51,292 nucleotides of DNA from Pelargonium tetragonum (GCA_036897445.1 JAYMTL010000135.1:1-51292); one strand, 5' to 3'. Numbered from the stretch's first letter, positions 38,800 through 50,639 are shown. Translations and numbers: made by a program. Notes: generated from the sequence alone by a model not told the origin.

Positions 38800-39395
38800 A
38801 AAAGCTACCGCTTATAAGGTACAATGAAAAGTTTTGAAAAAGAAGGAAGAAGGAACTCTTTATTTGCAAGGTAAACTGAGCTCAACCAGTCTTATTTAAG
38901 CCAAATTCCTTAAGGTATGCTTTTTTGACTTTCCCTCCACCCAAAAGTAGCCATTCGCAGATGTATCTTGGCTAACACCTTTTTAATCTGGTACTCGGAA
39001 TTAAACTCCTCTCAAAAAGCCTGGCATTAAGTGGAAATGCGTTGGTTTACGCATCTTATCTTTGGTTATGGACTCTGTATTTATTTATACTCAGCAAAGA
39101 GCTCTCAACCTTGTCAAAGTCTCTTGGTTCATATACATTTTCTATTGTCAATCAAATTCATGAAACACAGATTACAAGAATCCTTTCTAGCAGATCAAAG
39201 GAAGCGCTGCGTACTGTAAAATGAACCCCAGCTTGCGTAAGACGGCTATTATACCAAATAACTTTTCATTTCCCAATTTAGAAAGCTTTGCTTGGATTAC
39301 TTTTCTTAGGCCCCTTTTTGGTTGAAGTTTATTTGTCTTTCCCTCTCTATCTATTTAACAACTATTACCGCACTTGTTGGTTAGTACTATATGAA
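38800..39395. other. Patch of ordinary composition; unidentified
   Basis: The usual bias is reversed: in 39031-39235 ATG plus CAT number about 8 and TAG plus CTA about 3. Two plus-strand frames (39031-39219 and 39042-39224) overlap, about 60 codons each. The second translates to a hydrophobic stretch rich in Tyr, Leu and Trp followed by a polar, Ser- and Thr-rich part. I do not recognise either. The patch could be a fragment of a once-coding sequence brought in from elsewhere, but no homologue can be named. Confidence 0.35.
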
Positions 39396-40850
39396 GTACC
39401 TCTAGATACTCAACAGAGGGGCCTCTTAGCTAGTGTAAACTTTCAAAATAAAAAGAGAATTAGATAGAAGATTCTGAGAAAATGCCTCAACTTCCTCGTG
39501 TTTATTTACTATACTTTATAAGCCCGAGAATTTAGAAAGAAACCCCCTTTGCTTTTTTACAACTCCTACTATTGCTAAGATTCAGAGATTTTATATTACT
39601 TTTCTTATTTATTCCCAATATTCCTAGAGAAGCCTCCTAATCTCCTATAAATAAAGGGTTGAACCGATAGCAAATTAAGGCACAAGACTAATTCTAAGGG
39701 TTTTTCTTACTTGGTTCTAGAAACCGCTTGATAACCATATTGAGAAAGAGGGTTTACTCTTAGCACTAAATCTGGGCTATTACAGGCTATTTCTTCAAGA
39801 TACAAAGAAAGAGGTTCAAGTAGAATTTGTTGAATTAGAGTCTTTTCTTAGCTAGTTATAAAGGAATCTCCGCTGAATAAAAGGGTAGGGTCTAGAAAGG
39901 TTAGAAGTTTTAAATAAAGGATTTCCATTTAAAGTGAGAAATTTTTTGGGGGAGTAGTGTATTACCCTCAGTTAGCTAGTTTCAGATTTTGTGCCATTGA
40001 AATAAATAAGTCAAAATTTTCCGAAGAGTTAGTTCCACTTAAATGGGACTTGAACTCAAGTATTGTCTGTATTCTTCAGCTATTTAAGGGCAGTAAATCA
40101 AAGTCAAATTAATAAAGGACGGGTTTCCTAGTTACAGGCAGTCTCTACCTAATTGGTAAGGTAACAAGTCAAGGGACTCACTTTCCTTTGTTGGATTAGA
40201 ACCTGTGTCTTACTCTGTTAATTTACTCTGGTTAAAACACATTTTAGAATAAAAAAGTAGAGCTAAAGTCCTAGGTTTCCGGTGAAGAAGTTTTAAGTAT
40301 GTTTTCTTTATGTTGGTTATAAGGGATTCCTTTTTTTAAGATACTACTTGCATTTCTCTCGGTTAGCTGCAGTTGAGAACATTGACATTTTATATAAGCT
40401 TTTCTCCTTCTTAATAAGAACTGGTAACAAGAGGTCTTATCCTTAAACCGTAACTCTTACTCCTAAAACAATAGAAACTCTATCCATTAACTATAAATTA
40501 CTATATACAAACAAGTAAGACTAAACCCTATCGCTATAAGAAGACAGCTCCCCAAAAGTAGGGCTCATAAGGCTAATAAGAGAGCTCCAGGTAATATAAA
40601 GATAGCTATGAATGAGAATATGAGGGCAAAAAAGCATTGGTAAAGAAAGAAAAGAAGATTTTGAAATGAAAATTTTAGTAAGGAATTGCACTAGTTAGCT
40701 TCCTTTTACATACGAAGTAATTCTATAATCAACGGACTTTCGGGCGATATTTCGCAGAAATTCTTTGTCTTGACACATAGCTGGGTTATAGTAATATAAG
40801 GCAACAAGTCTATATAGTCTAAATATTGTAATAATAAAGGGTAATTTGTT

Positions 40851-40862
40851 AAGGGGCTCCTT
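40851..40862. repeat. Micro-palindrome AAGGGGCTCCTT
   Basis: AAGG and CCTT arms around GGCT, followed by a T-rich stretch. It is close in sequence to the member at 41716-41729. Confidence 0.5.
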
Positions 40863-41715
40863 TTCTTGTTTGCTCCCTTGTATTACTAAAAGGGAATGAG
40901 ACGGATCCTAAACTCTTGTAAAATTTTAGGATACTAAATAATATTTTGAACGCTAGGAACGCCTTACCACGACCCAAGTTAACTCTCGATCCTAAGCTTA
41001 TATATATAACCCAAAAACCTAAAAGCTTGAATGTTTTGGATTTACCCGTTATACAATTACGGAGATTCTTATGCCTCTAGCCAGTAACAGCCTACTTTAT
41101 TCTTTTATTATTACAGATTTTCTTCTCCCTTGTTAGTTTTGAAAACTTAAAATATACGGCAGAAAACTTTTACCAAATTCTGCGGTATTTAGCACTCTCC
41201 CCTTGATGTTTTATTCTACATTTGCGCTTCAAATTCTAAACAAAAGATGCCTATGTAGGTAAAAACTTAAGGATTTAAGGTCTTTGTATTTAATATAGGT
41301 AATTTAATTCTAGGTTTTCAGACCATAAGCGGTGTAGTATAATATCCGGCGCTTTACGGTTAGCAGAACTATACTAAAGAGAATCTAAGTGCGCAGGTTT
41401 TTCAAATTAGGAGCTAGTCGGTGACAGGGTTTTCTATGAAGGTCTATTTCCCTTACTTATAAATACTAATTACCGGGTCTTGTTACTAAAGAGGGATGCT
41501 GTGCAGAATAATGAGTTAAGTCTCAAGCTGCTTAAGAATAATTTCATTTTTAATTCTACCCGGTAGGGGGTGATCCAGGTATAGTAATACAGCTAGCTTT
41601 TTGAGGTTTTCCTAGTTTAAACAGGAGATTCGTTTCTGTTACTTTTAAGTTTTTGCTTAGAGACCCGAGCCTAAAGAAGAGTATAATTTGTTATCAAGAT
41701 CCCACACTTCTCTAT

Positions 41716-41729
41716 AAAGGGGCTCCCTT
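41716..41729. repeat. Micro-palindrome AAAGGGGCTCCCTT
   Basis: Shares GGGGCTCC with 40851-40862, about 0.87 kb away; the flanks differ. Confidence 0.5.
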
Positions 41730-41879
41730 AGCAATGTCTTGAAGCCCTTTTGTTCTTACTCGAGTAAAGTTCTTTACTGGATTCCTATTCCTTTCTTCGG
41801 AAATTTTTAGGTAAAAATTTTTTACTGGGCAGGAAACTCATTACTAAAGTTTCATTCCCCAGCACCTTTAATATCTGCA

Positions 41880-41975
41880 ATCTGAATCCCGTATTCCTAC
41901 CTTTATTCTGTATACCCAAATTCTGTGTCTTGATAATACTCTGTTCTTGATACCTACTTGGATGTTTGTAGCTAA
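41880..41975 (+). repeat. R1 repeat fragment (pyrimidine-rich part)
   Basis: TCTTGATACCTA at 41945-41956 is identical to 5512-5523, and TTCTGTATACCC and ATACTCTGTTC are variants of the R1 core words. About 95 bases can be assigned. Confidence 0.4.
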
Positions 41976-43555
41976 ACTTGGATTTTTTGAAATTAGATAT
42001 ATGTATATAATTACCTTCTTGTATTCCGACTATTAGCTTTTGCCTTAGTTTTCTTTCCAATTGTTAATTAGGGAATGGCAGGGGAATAAGACCATACGAA
42101 GACATACGGATCTAATACAGAAGGTTTTGTTGTGTAGATTCCTTCCTAGTAAGTAACTACCTCAACCAAAATTATAAGACCTTTTACTACGGATTTTACA
42201 AGAGGTTAAACTTAGATTTGAGGGGTTACCTAAAGCCTTCTTTAGTATAGCACCTCATTTTGACTTAAAAAGATCGTACAGCCACTTCTAAAAAGCTAAA
42301 ATTACCGTGCCCTGAACTTAAAGGCCCTCACTTTTTTCTTATCCACTTTAGTCCTGAGTCTTTTTTTCCTTAACGAATATTAAAACTACCCAGAAACCAA
42401 AGCTACCTTTCTTGTGAAATACCCTTAAGAAGCTCTACAGAGACCCGCACTTTTTTAATACCAAAAATGAAAAATAAGGACCTAAATTTACCTACTATTA
42501 ACAAGTTCCTTTTATATAAATAATACCGGGATTCTTTGGTTATTACTCACGCGAGGAAACATTCTAACTTCTTGCAACTGAAAAGATAAAAAATTTTTAA
42601 GAAACTTACTTAGAGAAATAATAAAACGACTTAATTTAGATCAAATCAAAAGGCAAAGTTCCGCTCACTAAATAAAAAGATAGGAACCTTAAACTAAGTC
42701 GGTTTAAAAAGTAAAATGTTAGAGGAACCTAGGGGCAACCCCCTAAGCCCTGCTAGGAGGCTCTATTGCCTAAAATAACTAGCCTAAAATTGCTGTTCGA
42801 AGTAGTCCTTTTACAAAATATACGCTAAAATACCCAAAAGAATGAAAATTTATGTCTCATTCGCCGATTTTCTAAATTCAACGAGTATCTCTTGGCTAGC
42901 ATATTTCATTTAGGGGTCTTGCGTTGCCTATCCTACTAAGGAAGGGGTAATAAAACATGCGTTTCACCCGCATGTTTCTAATCTAGGAAACTATTACATT
43001 ACTAAACTAAAACTCCTAAAGTTGCAATGTAAAAACCCTACAGACTAAGTAAAGTCTTTCTTTAATAAAATTCTTTGAAAGATTACTCTCTTGTTCACGG
43101 GCTAAGTTCTACAATCTAGTACTATTTACGTCTCTTAAAGAACAAACTTTTATGTACTCTATACCTTAACTAAGTTTTATAAAATGCATCAACCTTTTCA
43201 TCTCATCTTCGGAATCATTACAATATTTAGCAGTCCTACACTTTTATTTGCAATAGCTTTACAAAATATTTAGCAACTCTAAAAATTTAATGATCTGGAA
43301 TCTTTCGAAAAGTCTAAACTCCTTGCGAGCACCCTTTATTTATAGAATTACTTATATAGAATAGAATTTGAGTCTTAACTTTTATAGATACTCCTTATAA
43401 ACTATTAGGTGGGTTGCTTAGGGAGTCTATTAACTGAACTGCATCGAAATATTCCTCAGTATCCTAGATTTTAAGTATAGCCCCTTATTCATGAGTTAAA
43501 GTGCCCTCTTTAAAGCAATTAAATCGCGAAACTGGGTGGTTAATTGCACTTACCT

Positions 43556-43565
43556 GGGGTACCCC
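43556..43565. repeat. Micro-palindrome GGGGTACCCC
   Basis: A perfect 10-base palindrome with the same core as 35484-35495. Confidence 0.6.
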
Positions 43566-44100
43566 TCGGGATTTTGAAGCTCAGTATCTTTGCGTGACAC
43601 ATAAGGGCTTTTAATATTCCTATAGTATAGTAACAGGTTCCTAACTTTTATTATTTAGATGACATAGATACAAACTACCTCAATAAAGACTTATTTAAGA
43701 GTAAAATAAAGAGGGGTCTAGAGTTAATTATAAAAAAACTTCTTGTGGATAAACTTCTTTTTATATGTAAAACTACAGGTTTTGCCCAAGAACTTTAGGT
43801 TATTTACAAATTCCTGGTTAGGAAAAGAAAAAATATCATAAAAAGCTAAAGCTTAGGACTTTAGGACTGTAGAAAGAGAAACCTTTGCTGTTTTCCGTCT
43901 GGAAACTACATACCAAGTCAAAAACTAAAATGAAATTGAGCTATGTCATGTATATGACTAACGTATGGATAGCAGAGCTTTTATAAGGATATAGGAAAGA
44001 TTTAGATCCACAAGAGAAAAAATGACAAGTTAATTTAATTACATTACCTCTACTAAAATCTTTGTTTTTACTTCTAGCCTAAGGACCACTCACAAGAACT

Positions 44101-44135
44101 TTTTCATTTCAAAATCTAAGTTGTAGTTGGTATAG
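44101..44135 (+). repeat. R4 repeat, copy 3
   Basis: TTTTCATTTCAAAA followed by AGTTGTAG, as at 29573-29605. Just downstream, TTGTAGACACTTG resembles the TTAGTAGACAC block of R1, which may mean that R4 and R1 are parts of one larger family. Confidence 0.35.
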
Positions 44136-46683
44136 TTTATTCTTGTAGACACTTGTAGTTTAGGTCTATTACGCTCCTTTTATAAATCTAACTAAGATTG
44201 ATATACACTTTTTATTTAATTACCTAGTATACTTCCTTTGGCTGATACACGGATATTTTATAAAGGAACGTACTAAAGAGTTCGGTCTTCTAATATTCTT
44301 TTCTATTTCTGCTTTAAGCTAATAGAAAAAGGGAGAAAAATTTCTAAGAGACGGGGTTTTTTCATTTACTTATAGAGTCTAATGAGTGTCTATAGTTTCC
44401 ATAACCAGGTTAAAGAAAGAATAAATCCGAGTTCGTGTTTTAGTAAGCTACGTTCTAAAAAATTACTGCACTTTAAGTGCTTACTTTCCTGGGCAATCCC
44501 TACCTTTTGTCCCGGTAGAGCTCTATACTAAAAGTTTCTATGTTATAGAGCAAATATTTGCTATAATGTATTGTATTGCTTGAGTGGGTATACCTTTGTA
44601 GGGGTTTTTGTCTATGAAATAATAATTTAGGAATTTTATTCTTATCACGAGGAATGTTTACTTAGAATTAAGAAATGAAATAGAAAATGACGGGAATCTT
44701 AAATAGAGCGGTTAGAGCCCGAAAAATTCACAATTAACGAATATGAAATAAGGTTCTCTGGGGTTGCTTATATAAAGGCCCTTATATAATCAAAAAGGTT
44801 ATAAGAGTCATTATCTCCCAAACGAACTCCTAGGGTTCTGTTCAAGTAACGTACAATCCTTGTTGGGTTGGAGTAAGAGGCTTTTTTAGAGCCCTGCTCC
44901 TGCAAATTTTACGTAAGGGTTTAAGTCGAATTTCTCAGTAGTCTGTAGTACTATATTAATTAAAAATTTTGTAAAAAAGGGCTTGCAAAGCTATTCAAAA
45001 CTCCTTTAAAATACTATGGATACTCAGTTACCGCGGGAAAATCCCCCCCAAAGTCAACGCCTTACTCCTTAAAGTTAGGTAAAAACTGCAACAGGAGGCT
45101 CCTTGGTCTATTCTATATGGATCTCTATCTAATAAAGTACTAGCACAAAGTAAGAACTTCGACAAGTAAGAAGGTAACGCAGTTAAGGCCGAAGCTAGTC
45201 CAGGAACAAAGTTTTTACTAGTAATTGGTTTTTCAAATAGTGAGTATTCCCTCCGAGTTGGACCCCGTTTTGTAAGGATCCTTTTTTGACTTCTTGTTGT
45301 CTAGTTATTTGCTTAGGAGAATCCGGATAGGTTAGTCCTTTTTTTAGAAAGATGAGTAATTCTGGATTTGGAAAAAAGTCTCTTTATTTTATATCTTGCT
45401 TGGAAATAAAAGGGACTTTAGGGTGCGTGGAATTCCTTTTATAACTACACTCGTTAATTTAAAACTAAGGGTCCTACTTAGGATTATGTCTAAGTTTTCG
45501 TGAGGGATTTTAGGTATAGAGCACTAGGTAGGAGTCTCCGCACGGTAGCTAGGATTTTTTGGATGATATTAGGGATTGTACTCTTCTTAAGTTGTTACTG
45601 TATTAGTAATAGTTATAGTAGAGAGAATATTGTCTATTCTTTATTGGAACTTAAATTGGATAGTAAATAAAAACCCCGCGTAAAGTGTTGAGACCTCCCT
45701 GCCTAGGGATTTCCTTAAAAGAGACCCTTTTAAGAGAGAATTCCATAGGTTTTACAAGAGAAAGAGTTTTCCTTATATCTTAGTTAAACGGCAGTTTTAT
45801 TTAAAGGACCCCGCTAGGATTAGTATCTCCTCTGTCAGCTAGCTAGAGTTTCTAAATTTCGGCCTCTTATATTACTAAAATAGAACAGCTAAAGCAGCCC
45901 CCGCGATATAGTTTTAAGCTTTATTCCTCTTTATGAAGTACCTATTATAAATTTACAAAAAAACTCCTGTCTACTTCAAAGGGAAGCTTCCTTAGTCATT
46001 TTTGAATTCTAGATCCGGTAGTAAAAGCCTGCATGCTAGAAGGAAGTACTAAGGGAAACCCTGGGGTCGCTATAAGTCAAGGAAATAGAAACTTTTACTC
46101 TTAAAGTTTTCTAAGACTAGTGAATCGCTTAGGTTAACTGATTTGTAATTATAAACGTAGCACAAAGCGTAAAGCTGAGTAAAAGGACATATTTAATATA
46201 AAAGCAAAACTAAAAGAGCATATTAGGAACTTCCCATTACTTTAACTGCTGCACTTTCAAAGGCTTCAAATTTATCTTAATATAAAGCCGGAACAAAAGT
46301 AATCGACCCATTGGTTAACATTTTTACAAAAAAAAATTGTATTTTTAGTGCGTTATAAAGCACGCTGTTTAAGGACCCCCTTTTTTACTAACATGCAAAA
46401 ACTTTTATTTCCTACGGTGCAGGACTCCTTCCTTCAATTTAACTAGGAATTTGATACTTCTTAAATTATTATACTTTTTGAAAAATTAGAGTTCTTTGCC
46501 TCTAAAGGCACTTCCCTACAAAAAAACTAGTCTCAGAACTAGCTTTACCTTGGAGATTTCCTAACTATTAAAATAGAAAACGGACTCCCTTAATAGTACC
46601 GAAATTTCACTCACTTTACTTGTTTTCTTATAAAATATAAAGCGGGCCTTGTTTTCAAGTCAAGCTTTCTCTGAGTAATAGAT

Positions 46684-46694
46684 AAGGAGCCCTT
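46684..46694. repeat. Micro-palindrome AAGGAGCCCTT
   Basis: Nearly symmetric: arms AAGG and CCTT with centre AGC, followed by TTT. Confidence 0.5.
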
Positions 46695-48375
46695 TTTGTC
46701 ATACGGTTAAATACGTAAGCTATATAAAGATAAAGTCAAAATACCTATTCCGGAATTTCCAAATCGGGGATTCCATTTCCTTGTCTAGGTCTAGAAGGGT
46801 AACAATTATATATCAAAAAGATCATGTAAAGGATAACTTCAGGGTTTTTCTAGTTAATCCTTAATTTCATTATATATTTCTCTTGAGAGCCTTTACTTTT
46901 TAAGGAAATTTCTTAGATATGGTAAAGAAGGTTCTTCGGGTGCCCTGTGCGGTATAGTAACCTATTTCTAATATCTACAAGGTTTGTATATATCAAAAAG
47001 TAAGACAATCACAAGGATTCTAATTAAAGTTTAAAGGAACCCCTCTTTTTCAGCTCTGGGTCTAAAAAAGTTAATCCTGGGGTTAAGGGTACTTACTAGC
47101 AATGAAAATGTCTAAGACGATTCTCAGTAATAGAGCTCAGGTTATAAACCAGACGACTCCTAGGTTTCATTTGCCAGGATACGGTGTTTGGGCTTTAAGG
47201 GTAGAAGCATTTTCGAGTTGTTCGTTAAAGAAGTCAAAATCTTAGAGGTTTCATTCAAGTATAAGGGAAGCTCACGAAAACGCCCCCTTGAGTTCCTTTA
47301 GTTTTTTTTAATTATTTAATGTACCTAGTTTTAGCCATAAAATATTCTCGGAATCCCAAGGGCAACACACTATAATAAAAAGATTTAGAGTTGCTTAAAA
47401 TACTACCCTTGAGCCAACTATTCTAACTAGCCCGCAATATAAAAATGAAGCCTCTCTTAGAAGGCCCTACTCCTAGAGTTTTGTACGTTGTGGAGAGCGC
47501 TTTCCTTTGGAAAAAGCTTTACTAATGAAAAGGATTGTAGGAAATTTTAGAGTACTATAGAGAGTTAAAGGCAGCTTAAATTAAGAGGAGACTTTCTGGG
47601 GATTTTTTTTTTAGGCGGCGACTACTGAGTGAGTGTATTAAAAACTTATTAGCTGTATAATATATGCTCACAATTTTCTCTTATCTTTTGTTTAAGTTTA
47701 GTATAAATCTAATACAAAAATTTCTTTAATCAACAAAGAGGAACCCTTAAGAAGCTCTATGATTAATTTAAAGACTAGATCAATGCGAGGGTTATCCTTC
47801 TTGTTGTAATATAGGGTAAGAGGTGCCCAGTAATTCTACTAATATTTCGCTTTAGAACTTTAAGGGGTCTTCTCTCGGTTAGGATAAGTACTTAAAGAAC
47901 CCCGTTGTGCTTCTACAGCGGGTCGGGTTTTATCGAGCTGATATTGAAAGTTAAAGCGCATACTTAGTTTATCTATGTTCGAATCTTGTCACAGCTTATC
48001 TGAAGCAAGACCAGATTGGTTAGTAGGTCCGGTATAGAATTATTCTATAATATTTATAATTTTTGCTTTTATAGCTCCCTTAGAAAACTTTTATGCAAAG
48101 CTCTTCAATTATAAAAGGCACCTAATTAGGCATAAGTACAAGAAATTTTAGTGGGTACGAGGCTCTTGTTTATTTGAATACTTCAAGAGTCAATCTAAAA
48201 AGGATTTTTTTTATTGCACAAGGAAGTCCCTTGTACTATTTCAGCCGTGTTAAAGTGAAAACTAAATCCATTTATGATGCTACATGGAGCCCCATATCAA
48301 AAACCCAAAACACTTCACTTGGAATTCCTATATAATTTAGTAACCTAAGAGACCCTTAGAGCTAATTGAACATTC

Positions 48376-48432
48376 CTCAATTTCAAATGCTACACCGAAA
48401 ACTCACCAATTTATAAAATTCTAGTTATCTAA
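48376..48432 (+). repeat. R3 repeat, copy 2
   Basis: Partner of 18187-18260: the identical 19-base anchor, then TATAAAATT and a TTATCTAATC word, with 27 bases fewer between the anchors. Confidence 0.5.
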
Positions 48433-48879
48433 TCTAAGGTTAAAGGTCAAATGATCCAAAAAAGAAATTAGAGAATAGCGACTTTTTTCTTTCTGCAAGC
48501 AAGCACGACTTTAACCTACGCATTTTGGTGAGAGCGGCGTCGTTTTAACAAGTATTTTGATGCAGCCTTTTTCTTAGGTTTCACTGGATTTAGTTAATTA
48601 AAATATGAATGAAAATCTCTCTTTTTCCTTTTTGGAATAATAGAGGAAAGCTATATTTCTAGGGTTAACAGATGGACTATAAAACGATTACCCTAGTCTT
48701 TTTCACAAACAAAAGAATTCCTTTTTTTACAGAGTTTCTAATTTTTAAACTTGTTTATCAGCTAGACTAGACCTAGAAGTATTTTCTTCATATCGAATCC
48801 GGGATAGGGTACACTAGTAAGCATATCGTTAAGGAGTATAGTATACCCTTAAAAAGTCTTTCTCCTACTAATAAAACAA

Positions 48880-49640
48880 CTAAAATAAAGGTACACCCTA
48901 CTAATGTTGAGCAAGTTTCTTGAGAATTAGGTAACAAAGAGATGTATTGTATTCAAAAGTAATATAGGAATTCAATGTTTCCTAGTACATCTCGGCATAT
49001 CCATTGCATAGCTCTTATTGCTCTGATTTTTGATTGTTCATATTGCTTATAGAGAAGTAGAAAGTTTTTTTATGAGCATTTTGTTGTATTAGTACCAAGA
49101 AAGACTATATGTTAATTGAAGATTCCCAATACACTGATAATAATTCTAATGATTCCTATCATTTCGGGGATACCCGCCATAAAACTCTAATATTAGAATT
49201 GGCTGAACACTAATATGAAGTTTCACTTGCTTAATTTGTAACTCGAAAAAAGAAACTCCGAGTAAACACACTCAACTTTATTTGGAATCACTTTTGAGGA
49301 CTCGGATAGGACCCTACAAAAGGAGATATTCCACAATGAATAAAAGCTGCTCCTATGTTATACCCGATACTAATTGTTTTGCCCTTTAGGAAGCCAGTTT
49401 ACAGTAGAGTTCACTCTTTGTTTTAACGTGATACAATAAGGTACTTGATTACTCAGATAATACGGAAACACGGCGCCCCATATAGATCTCGAAGCAAAAG
49501 GTAAATCATAGGATGCTCCAGAATAAGATGACTCCTTATTGTAGTAAGATAAATTTAGGTCTAGTCTAGCCGATAAACAAGAAAAAATCTTAGGATTCCT
49601 GCAAAGTAGTGCTTGCATATTTTTCAAGTTATAAAAGATA
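48880..49640. other. Patch of more ordinary composition; unidentified
   Basis: In 48901-49080 ATG plus CAT (about 10) slightly exceed TAG plus CTA (about 8). A minus-strand frame of 85 codons (49370-49627) starts with Met-Lys-Asn-Met and is rich in Ser, Leu, Tyr and Asn. I see no motif, ribosome-binding context or partner gene, so it stays an unnamed open frame of low coding likelihood. Confidence 0.3.
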
Positions 49641-49735
49641 AATTAGAGTTTTAATTAGAACGAAAATCCCGAGAATTTTTTATTTTCTAGTTCTCGAAAG
49701 TAAAATAAAAGTAGGAACTTAAGACATAGCTAAAA

Positions 49736-49747
49736 AAAGGGCCCTTT
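49736..49747. repeat. Micro-palindrome AAAGGGCCCTTT
   Basis: Identical to 28787-28798 over 12 bases, with unrelated flanks apart from A- and T-richness. Confidence 0.65.
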
Positions 49748-50295
49748 ATAAATGAGTTTTTAAATATTTGATATTATTTTAGTAGATTCAAAAACCGGAT
49801 CTAAGGAAGCTCCTATCAAAGTAAATGTATATAAGAAAACGTTTTCTTGTTTAGATTTGTATGAAAACCACTGGCTTTATTTAATCGGGGATTTGTCAAA
49901 TCCTAAACGAAAGTTTTATAGTGAATGTTTAACAATTTTATATTTACATCTTCATCAGCAAAGTCCTATTCTAGACACGCATTTGACAAATTAAGCTTAA
50001 AAGACTCACAGGAAATAAAAGTAAGTTAACGGATAGAGTGTCCGAAATAGGGTCCTTTTTAATTTTAATAAAGGCTCCTTTCTCTGAGTTTTATTCCATT
50101 TTATTGACCAAGAATTTCTTTATAATATAAATCTCAAAAAATAAGTATACTGTATTCATAAGGGGGTTCTAGGTAATTCAAAGTTGTATAGTCTCTACCA
50201 TAGCCAGAATTACTCAATTTGTGATTTGCGTAGTTTTAATTGTATAATAAATCTTTAATTCTAGTTAAAACAGAGGAAACTCTTTTTATAATACG

Positions 50296-50303
50296 GGATC
50301 CCT
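50296..50303. repeat. Micro-palindrome GGGATCCC
   Basis: A perfect 8-base palindrome, followed by TTATT. Confidence 0.5.
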
Positions 50304-50639
50304 TATTGGAAAAACTGTAATTGAATTTTTTATTACAAAAGCGCTCCCTTACCAAGTTAACAAAAACTAAATTCTCCGAAACTATAAAGAGTACCTACCC
50401 TATCTAGCTACTAGGCAAAGTTTCCGTTACTTTAATAGGAGTTACTTTGTCCGGTTCAACTTTAAGAAGTTTAGGAATCCCAACCCTTATAGTTTCCAGA
50501 TTTGTTACTTTAATCAACGCCAGCCTGATAAGTCTTAGGAAAGACTTTTTTGTTAAATAGTAATTAGCGGAGTATAGTATATATAAGGAGACCCAATTAA
50601 GAGCTTTTTCTTACTTTTTTATCCTATATACAAGAATAA

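Larger units (their letters stand above)
39396..48879. other. Gene-free biased AT-rich DNA, segment D
   Basis: About 9.5 kb without a supportable gene. It holds an R1 fragment (41.9 kb), an R4 copy, the second R3 copy and several micro-palindromes. The minus-strand frame at 41785-42060 (91 codons, lysine-rich) coincides with the pyrimidine-rich R1 fragment. Its openness is explained by that strand being purine-rich, so it is not called as a gene. Confidence 0.65.
49641..50639. other. Gene-free biased AT-rich DNA, segment E
   Basis: About 1 kb of the same biased DNA between two less biased patches. It contains two micro-palindromes (49736-49747 and 50296-50303) and no open frame of note. Confidence 0.55.

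Noticed and set aside
40030-40095. A minus-strand structure with a 7-bp acceptor-like stem (CTTAAAT with ATTTAAG) and a T-arm-like GAGTTCAAGTCCC
   Set aside because: The whole is only about 51 bases, with no D arm and a 3-bp anticodon stem. Mini-tRNAs of this kind are known from some animal mitochondria but there is no support here; AT-rich pairing by chance is more likely.
41785-42060. A 91-codon minus-strand open frame, lysine- and asparagine-rich
   Set aside because: It overlaps a pyrimidine-rich R1 repeat fragment. The purine-rich opposite strand is open for compositional reasons, and there is no motif or start context.
47950-47995. GTTAAAGCGC followed by GTTCGAATC, suggestive of a tRNA
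   Set aside because: The distance between the two words is about eight bases too short for an anticodon arm plus variable loop, and no acceptor stem is present.
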